Part shown: one piece after another, positions 33,095-38,086 of the stretch
How the letters are laid out: each line of letters opens with the position of its first letter
How positions within the stretch are numbered: the first letter of the stretch is position 1
Assembly: GCA_035528475.1 (NCBI GenBank)
Contig: DATKYO010000118.1
Location: forward strand, 1 to 38,086
Length of the DNA stretch: 38,086 nt
Source: SD8 sp035528475
GTDB lineage: Archaea; Halobacteriota; Methanomicrobia; Methanomicrobiales; Methanospirillaceae
Reading direction: 5' to 3'
Position numbers and translations under genes: made by a program
Notes under the pieces: model-generated
The model's database searches: none
What the model saw: the letters and a program-made list of their open reading frames with translations, nothing else
What the model was told of the DNA's origin: nothing

Positions 33095-34140
33095 ATGTCG
33101 CGATAGCAGGAGCCGGGATTGCCGGAGGATATCTTGCCCGGCTCCTGGAAAAGAAGGGGATTATTCCTGATCTCTATGATGGCGTGAACCACGGAACAAC
33201 CTGCAGGTGCCGATCATGCGGATGGGGTGCGCCGGAAAGTGTGGAGAAGTATCTTGCCCTGGCTGATCTTGATCTGGCCGACTATCTCATGGAAACCATG
33301 GCTCACATGAATTTTGACGGTATTGTGGCGAAAACGCCGTTGTGCACCGTTAACAAACCCCGTCTTCTGCAAGATCTCACGAATGGCCTCAAACTATATG
33401 ACAGGCAATTGTTGCTGCAGGATGCCGACGATTATGACGTAGTGGTGGATGCTACCGGGATCACACGGGCCCTCCTGCCGCCCTGCAAATCTGATCTGAC
33501 CCTTCCAACTCTCCAGTACCGTGTAAAGGTGGACCCGCATAGCAATGACCAGCTGGAGCCGGGAGTCTATGGCAATCAGATACCCGGCCTCGGCTACGTG
33601 TGGGTCTTCCCCCTTACCGGACGCCAGTACCATATCGGCGTAGGCGGGATCGGCCTCGATCGGCACGATGATATCATGGAACGGTTTTTCCTTGATATGT
33701 CCGACCGGTTTACTATCACGCCGTTATGTTCCTGCACAGGACAAGTCAGGGTGGCCTCCCCGCATTATTCCACGCCTTTCTCCACCTACAGGACCCGGGT
33801 GGACGGAACGAAACAACCCATCATCGGCGTCGGTGAATCAATCGGTACTGTCTCCCCGTTCACAGGGGAAGGAATCATCTACTCCCTGCAGTGCACAAAG
33901 ATTCTCACCGATACCTGGCCGGATGAGAAGGTATATGCCTCAAAAGTCCTGGCCACGTTTGGATGGATGAAAAAAGAACGCGAAACACTCGATTACCTGC
34001 TATTCGAGGGGCGCATCAAAGGGCCGCGGATGAGGGACCGATGGCGGTTTTTCCGTAATGCACAGCGTTCAGGCATCGATCTCCCGATAGTGGAGGCGTT
34101 CAGGCGTATGGGAAGCCTTTCGAGATGGGTGGAAGAGTGA
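33091..34140 (+). CDS. Geranylgeranyl-reductase-like FAD-dependent oxidoreductase
   Basis: 349 residues. The N-terminal dinucleotide motif is AGAGIAGGYLARLLEKKG (GxGxxG), and the second FAD motif is GVGESIGTVSPFTGEGI (position of the usual GD...P...G). A Cys-rich CRCRSCGWG near residues 38-46 matches the conserved Cys/Trp region of geranylgeranyl reductases. These enzymes saturate prenyl chains of lipids or isoprenoid cofactors. The ATGA overlap with the UbiA-type gene strongly suggests joint action on the same prenylated product. It is shorter than typical archaeal ether-lipid reductases (about 390-400), so it may be a paralogue with another substrate. Confidence 0.85.
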   Translation: MNVAIAGAGIAGGYLARLLEKKGIIPDLYDGVNHGTTCRCRSCGWGAPESVEKYLALADLDLADYLMETMAHMNFDGIVAKTPLCTVNKPRLLQDLTNGLKLYDRQLLLQDADDYDVVVDATGITRALLPPCKSDLTLPTLQYRVKVDPHSNDQLEPGVYGNQIPGLGYVWVFPLTGRQYHIGVGGIGLDRHDDIMERFFLDMSDRFTITPLCSCTGQVRVASPHYSTPFSTYRTRVDGTKQPIIGVGESIGTVSPFTGEGIIYSLQCTKILTDTWPDEKVYASKVLATFGWMKKERETLDYLLFEGRIKGPRMRDRWRFFRNAQRSGIDLPIVEAFRRMGSLSRWVEE

Positions 34141-34295
34141 TAGGTGCAGGTATATTGAATATGCCCCGGTTCCGATATCTCGGATTCCACTTACGGTGAT
34201 TCCGCCATAACATAATTGCCGTTCTTGCAGCAGGCAAATCAACTTCGCCCCTGTCATTAAAAAAATATGAGAAACTTGGCTTTTTGATGGGGAAG

Positions 34296-35000
34296 TTATG
34301 GTAATCCCGGCTTCTCATCCCGGGAAATATCACTGGCATCCTCGCGTTTCCCATCCCGCAACTTGATTATCCGCTCAAAATACTCCTGGTGCCAGTCCTC
34401 GTGGGAGACCATCACTATGGTCTGGTTCATCTCCTGATTAATATCGGCGAAGAGATCGAGGATAACTCGTGAGTTTTCCGTATCCAGGTTGGCACAGGGC
34501 TCATCGGCAAAGAGTATGGTGGGTTTGCCGGCAATTGCCCTTGCAATGGCCACCCGCTGCTGCTCACCGCCCGAGAGCTCGTTCTGCAAGTGACCTGTCC
34601 GTTCCCCGAGGCCGATGATCTCGAGGATCTTCATGACCTGCTCGTGCGAACGGTTCCGCGGCTCATCCCGGACCATGAAGGGCAGGATTACATTCTCATA
34701 TACAGTAAGCTCCGGGACAAGGGCATATTCCTGAAAGACGTAGCCAAGGCGCTGCAGCCGGAAGTCAGCCCGCTGGTCTTTGGTAAGAGTCCCGGTATCA
34801 ATACCGTCGATTATTATCTCACCCGATGTTGGATAGTCAAGGAGACCGAGGAGATGCATCAGAGTAGACTTGCCGCTCCCGCTCGGCCCCACAACGCCGA
34901 CAAACTCCCCTTTCCGGATCCTGATGGAGACCCCGTTCAGGGCATTCACCTTTACCTTGCCCATCGTATATATCCGATACAGGTCACGTGCCTCAATCAT
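34296..35000 (-). CDS. ABC transporter ATP-binding protein (MacB/LolD type)
   Basis: 234 residues. Walker A is GPSGSGKST (38-46), the Q-loop YVFQEYALVPELTVYENV, the signature LSGGEQQRVAIARA, Walker B ILFADEPCANLD (usually DEPTGNLD; here Cys replaces Thr) and the switch His in SHED. The LolD/MacB/FtsE subgroup powers permeases of the FtsX/MacB class, such as the gene immediately upstream (two-base gap). The three genes 37441-34296 form one operon. Confidence 0.94.
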   Translation of the reverse strand: MIEARDLYRIYTMGKVKVNALNGVSIRIRKGEFVGVVGPSGSGKSTLMHLLGLLDYPTSGEIIIDGIDTGTLTKDQRADFRLQRLGYVFQEYALVPELTVYENVILPFMVRDEPRNRSHEQVMKILEIIGLGERTGHLQNELSGGEQQRVAIARAIAGKPTILFADEPCANLDTENSRVILDLFADINQEMNQTIVMVSHEDWHQEYFERIIKLRDGKREDASDISRDEKPGLP

Positions 35001-35002
35001 TT

Positions 35003-36208
35003 TCAGGCCCTCATGGATTCCAGTATCTCATTCTGTGTTATCCGCCAGGCCGGGATAAATCCTGCAATGGCAGAGGTAACAAAGAGGATGAGTGCATTGA
35101 TGCCGATTTCTGCGGGGATAATATAGGGGGAAATATTCCCTTCCGGAAACTCGATTGGGAATGCGGTGAAGTAGGCGGTGAGCCCGAGCACAACCAAAGT
35201 CCCGAAAATAATCCCGAGAATGGAGAGGATCAGGACCTGGAACAGGTAACTGTTCACGATGATGTCCCTCTTGATCCCGATGGCCATCAGGATCCCGATC
35301 TGCCTGCGCGAGTTTAAGGTCTTGATCATGATGACTACAAAGAGCACGACAGCAGCTATCACCAGGCTTACGATGATGGTGATGTTGTTGAGGATGGCAT
35401 AGCTCTCCACCGCCCTCTGGTAGGCATTACCCAGAAACTCAAGCCAGGTCTTGACATCTTCCTGAACCCCGTTTCTTAGCAGGTTTTTCTTGACAGTATT
35501 GTCATCATAACCGGGATCGGTCTTGACCAGAACCGATGTTGCCTGGTCAATCGGCATCCCGGCGACTAGTTCCGCCTCGTCCCAGGTGGTGAAGACAAGG
35601 TAGTCCACATTGAAGGAATACGTCCTGAAAATACCCTTTACCCGGTACTCCCTGACCACTCCATTTGTGTATTCGGCGGTGATGGAATCACCGACCCGGA
35701 TACCCCCGAGAGATGGCAGGAAGTCTTCACTCTCGTCCTTGTTCCCGGCAACATAGTACCCGATAATAATCTCTCCCGTGTCACCGTCCCCGAGGTAGTC
35801 CCCCTCAATCATATACTGATACACTTTGGTCACCAGTACCTCGTCACGCGGCCGTATCCCTTCCATGGCCATGGAGAGGGCTTTTCCCCTGTGGGAGAGA
35901 ACCGCACCCGCCGCAATGTGGGGTGCAGCCCGCCTGACCCCCGGGACCCGGTTCACCTTATCAAGGAGAGCCGAGAGATCCTCGATGTATAGATTATCCA
36001 ATTTCGGCTCGATGATGATATCTGAGGTATATGTTTCCACCGATTGCCTCTCGTAGTTCTGGATCGCCCCCGTGATGATGGAGGGCATGAATATCATATT
36101 GGTAAAAACCATGCCCACGATGATGACAGTCAGCACAAGGCTTCCGATATTTCCCCGCTGGAGCGATCTCACCGCAAGGAAGAGAGAAACTTTCAGCCTG
36201 TTCAGCAT
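35003..36208 (-). CDS. ABC transporter permease (FtsX/MacB family)
   Basis: 401 residues: an N-terminal membrane helix (LVLTVIIVGMVFTNMIFM), a large extracytoplasmic MacB periplasmic-core domain (about 45-270), then three helices at the C-terminus (NNITIIVSLVIAAVVLFVVIM; the adjoining LVVLGLTAYF; ILFVTSAIAGFIPAWRI) ending in the typical GFIPAWRITQNEILESMRA. Such permeases couple ATP hydrolysis to movement of an outside domain rather than moving small solutes. Its start abuts the stop of the secreted-protein gene (TGAATG) with no gap. Confidence 0.92.
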   Translation of the reverse strand: MLNRLKVSLFLAVRSLQRGNIGSLVLTVIIVGMVFTNMIFMPSIITGAIQNYERQSVETYTSDIIIEPKLDNLYIEDLSALLDKVNRVPGVRRAAPHIAAGAVLSHRGKALSMAMEGIRPRDEVLVTKVYQYMIEGDYLGDGDTGEIIIGYYVAGNKDESEDFLPSLGGIRVGDSITAEYTNGVVREYRVKGIFRTYSFNVDYLVFTTWDEAELVAGMPIDQATSVLVKTDPGYDDNTVKKNLLRNGVQEDVKTWLEFLGNAYQRAVESYAILNNITIIVSLVIAAVVLFVVIMIKTLNSRRQIGILMAIGIKRDIIVNSYLFQVLILSILGIIFGTLVVLGLTAYFTAFPIEFPEGNISPYIIPAEIGINALILFVTSAIAGFIPAWRITQNEILESMRA

Positions 36209-37441
36209 TCAGGGAGCCTCATGCTTTTTCTTCCACCACCGGTACCCGAACCAGCCGCCGACGGCCAGGAGAATCAGCACAACAACGGCAATCCAGGTCC
36301 CGTCTTTCCCGTACACCGTAAGTGTGAGCGGCCGTGTTACAGTCTTCGTGCCCCAATCATCCGTGTAGGTGATAGTGACCAGGTATTGATACGTGCCCGC
36401 ACCTTCCGCGTCCAGGGTGAAGACGGAAGGGGCATCGTTTCCCGGCTTGATCTTCCCTATGAATGCTTCCCCGGTCCCGGTGAACGGGAGATCAATGACC
36501 GCACTCACCGATTTCGCCTCCCCCGTCCCTGTATTCTCGACCCGGATTGTGAGGTCAAAGGGATCACCCGCATTCACCCTGACAGGTGAAGTCTCAAGTG
36601 CCGTGATTCCGAGCTCTGCCTCACCGCGGATATCAAGGGCTACCGATTCGTTCTGGACAGCAGTGGATCCATCAAGAAGATTGTAGCTGATCAGCAGGGG
36701 AACCTCGGTAAGTCCTCCCGCTGCGTTCTTATCGATAACGAACGAGAGATTGACCGCCCGGGATTCCCCGGGGTCAAGGTAATCGATGAGGAATGTGGAT
36801 GATCCGGCCGTGGTTACAGGGAGTCCGGTGGTCACGATGTTAAGGCGGAGGTTATCGGCCCTGACCTGGCCGCCGTTATGCACCTCGATTGTTCCATCCA
36901 CCGTAGTCCCCGGTTTTACCATTATCGGAAAATTTTTCTGGAGGATGATGGAGGGAGAACGCATCACTGCAAGCTGCGTATTGACATTGACGGGGACAGG
37001 ATACCGAACACTCTGGCCTCCCCGTATCCGAATCAGGACTTCCGGGAAATATAAGTCGCTTTTATACGGGGCCTCGATCAGGAAAGTCAGGGGGATCATC
37101 TGGTCCGGCCCAATATAACCCTCGAACTGTCCGTTCCCACCTTTAACTTTGATATCTTTATCAGCTAATACCACGCTGTCCACGTAAGGAATAATTACAT
37201 TGGTCGTCGCAGACGACGCGGTAAAGCCGGAGTCGGGATAGCTCACCGTCGAGGTCTGGGAGCCTGCAACGGCGCTCCGGATAGTCACGGTCACGGTTCC
37301 CAGCTCCCCGGGCATCAATACAGCAGGATTTACCGTGTAGGTGTCAACGACCACCGAATAAACCTGTGCTGAAACGGGAGCTGCACTGCAGAGGATGATG
37401 AGAAGACTGCAGAGAGCCAGGAGAGGAATATACCCTTTCAT
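36209..37441 (-). CDS. Secreted, C-terminally anchored protein with CARDB/NEW3-like repeats
   Basis: 410 residues. Signal peptide (LLALCSLLIILCSAAPVSA), then at least three Ig-like beta domains of the COG1361/NEW3 type (repeated patterns such as VNPAVLMPGELGTVTVTI, VKPGTTVDGTIEVHNGG, VNAGDPFDLTIRVENTG), and a C-terminal helix (WIAVVVLILLAVGGWFGY) followed by the basic tail RWWKKKHEAP. It should be displayed on the outer face of the membrane, and as first gene of the ABC operon is probably the outside partner of the permease. The ATG follows aggtgat with a six-base spacer. Confidence 0.9.
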   Translation of the reverse strand: MKGYIPLLALCSLLIILCSAAPVSAQVYSVVVDTYTVNPAVLMPGELGTVTVTIRSAVAGSQTSTVSYPDSGFTASSATTNVIIPYVDSVVLADKDIKVKGGNGQFEGYIGPDQMIPLTFLIEAPYKSDLYFPEVLIRIRGGQSVRYPVPVNVNTQLAVMRSPSIILQKNFPIMVKPGTTVDGTIEVHNGGQVRADNLRLNIVTTGLPVTTAGSSTFLIDYLDPGESRAVNLSFVIDKNAAGGLTEVPLLISYNLLDGSTAVQNESVALDIRGEAELGITALETSPVRVNAGDPFDLTIRVENTGTGEAKSVSAVIDLPFTGTGEAFIGKIKPGNDAPSVFTLDAEGAGTYQYLVTITYTDDWGTKTVTRPLTLTVYGKDGTWIAVVVLILLAVGGWFGYRWWKKKHEAP

Positions 37442-37512
37442 ACAATAATCACCTGTAACGGGAACGAACAGGACGGGATCTCATACTTGCCGCCATTTAG
37501 TAATACTGGTTG

Positions 37513-37524
37513 ATAGAGTATATA
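37513..37524 (-). promoter_or_regulatory. TATA box of the ABC/secreted-protein operon
   Basis: Minus strand gattatatactc lies about 75 bases before the ATG at 37441, giving a leader of about 45-50 bases that includes the aggtgat ribosome binding site. It overlaps the 22-bp palindrome at 37521-37542. Confidence 0.5.
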
Positions 37525-37542
37525 ATCGCAACGACGATTATA
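37521..37542. promoter_or_regulatory. 22-bp inverted repeat overlapping the ABC operon promoter
   Basis: TATAATCG, six-base spacer CAACGA, CGATTATA: perfect 8-bp arms at one helical-turn centre spacing. It overlaps the upstream edge of the TATA box, where an archaeal repressor or activator would act. The remainder of the gap 37442-37761 shows nothing else I can name. Confidence 0.5.
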
Positions 37543-37761
37543 CGCCTGATTCTACCGTTTATTCCAGACTCGATTTTGATGAGGAAAGCCCGTGGCAACT
37601 GAACCATTGCAGGAGAGATAGTGATCTGTGGGGAGTATGAAGGTAATATATTGTATTAATTTTGAAATAAGGAGTGCCTCAGCCCGGAGGCAGGACGGGG
37701 GGGTCTAATTCCGGAGATAAAACCATCGCTATTCGATTAGCGAATGTATATAATTCTAAAA

Positions 37762-38086
37762 CTATTTTTGGTAGGTTTGGTGATGGACATCATGCTGCGA
37801 TATATAAGTTGTTCCGAGCCAGTACGCACCATCCGGAACAAGGATCTCAAAACAGGCTTCCGCTCCTTCATTCCCAACCTCTCGTATGGAGATCCCACAA
37901 GAAATCTCCATTTCGTTTCGCTTTGAGCAAGCGATCCGCGCTCGGCAACAATGGTATTCGTAGAATAAATTCTCCAGAGCCCGTTTGCCAGGAGATTGCT
38001 CAGGGTCGTGACAAGGGCCGGGTTTTGGATATCATTTCCCTGTTTGAAGGCAAACGTAACGCTTCCATAGAGTTTTTCCTCCCAGA
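37762..38086 (-). pseudogene. C-terminal part of a frameshifted gene running off the right edge
   Basis: Entering from the right edge, one minus-strand frame reads WEEKLYGSVTFAFKQGNDIQ and continues through LSNLLANGLWRIYSTNTIVAERGSL to about 37915. There the sense passes to the frame one base earlier (MEISCGISIREVGNEGAEA, later ILVPDGAYWLGTTYIS) and ends at TAG 37764-37762. Both halves look like real, connected protein, so a single-base insertion or deletion near the acgaaa at about 37910-37920 is likely, in the genome or in the read. No family was recognised, and the N-terminus is outside the window. Confidence 0.6.

Noticed and set aside
37744..37926. 60-residue plus-strand ORF
   Set aside because: Antisense to the frameshifted minus-strand gene and without supporting features.

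Overview
The window is a 38 kb piece of an archaeal chromosome, most probably from a hydrogenotrophic methanogen of the Methanomicrobiales or a close relative. The evidence is the split RNA polymerase genes (A'/A'' and B'/B'' as separate ORFs), a Rpb5-like H subunit, eL30 and an archaeal NusA, two CCA-less tRNAs, TATA-type promoters, strong GGTGA/GGAGG ribosome binding sites, an archaeal-type riboflavin/F420 pyrimidine reductase, an N-epsilon-acetyl-beta-lysine (ablA/ablB) osmolyte operon and a single-domain FMN glutamate synthase. The order-level assignment is inference.

Layout. 1-1200: gene-poor, with a broken small secreted-protein gene (in-frame amber codon), a terminator-like hairpin, a short coding-like remnant and tRNA-Arg(TCT). 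1216-9576 (minus): tRNA-Lys(TTT), then the transcription operon rpoH-rpoB2-rpoB1-rpoA1-rpoA2-rpl30e-nusA. The S12/S7/EF-2/EF-1A genes that normally follow nusA are absent. 9.7-16 kb: a stand-alone receiver protein, an unknown protein with a PD-(D/E)XK-like core, FMN glutamate synthase, a DUF362/ferredoxin protein, ferritin and an unknown two-helix membrane protein. 16.2-18.8 kb: a Cu+ P-type ATPase with a 47-residue YHS-domain gene directly behind it. 19.2-22.2 kb: the pyrimidine reductase, divergent from ablA-ablB across a very AT-rich palindromic promoter region. 22.3-25 kb: a solitary type IIG-like methyltransferase protein whose catalytic NPPY motif is missing. 25-31.8 kb: an aminotransferase, a membrane PP2C (SpoIIE-type) phosphatase, a CPBP protease, a family 4 uracil-DNA glycosylase, a small membrane protein, a disrupted small ORF and a CDF metal exporter. 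32.1-34.1 kb: a two-gene operon of a UbiA-type prenyltransferase and a geranylgeranyl-reductase-like flavoprotein. 34.3-37.4 kb (minus): a secreted adhesin-like protein with its MacB/FtsX-type permease and ATPase. 37.8-38.1 kb: the C-terminal end of a frameshifted gene entering from the right edge.

The most useful observations concern gene starts and damage. Both rpoB2 and the UbiA gene have clear coding sequence, including catalytic or conserved N-terminal residues, upstream of any ATG/GTG/TTG; each is preceded by an in-frame stop and a G-rich SD-like run, pointing to a CTG (or ATA) start. Standard gene callers would truncate both. Three small genes carry an in-frame stop or frameshift. No CRISPR array, insertion sequence, rRNA or phage gene was seen.
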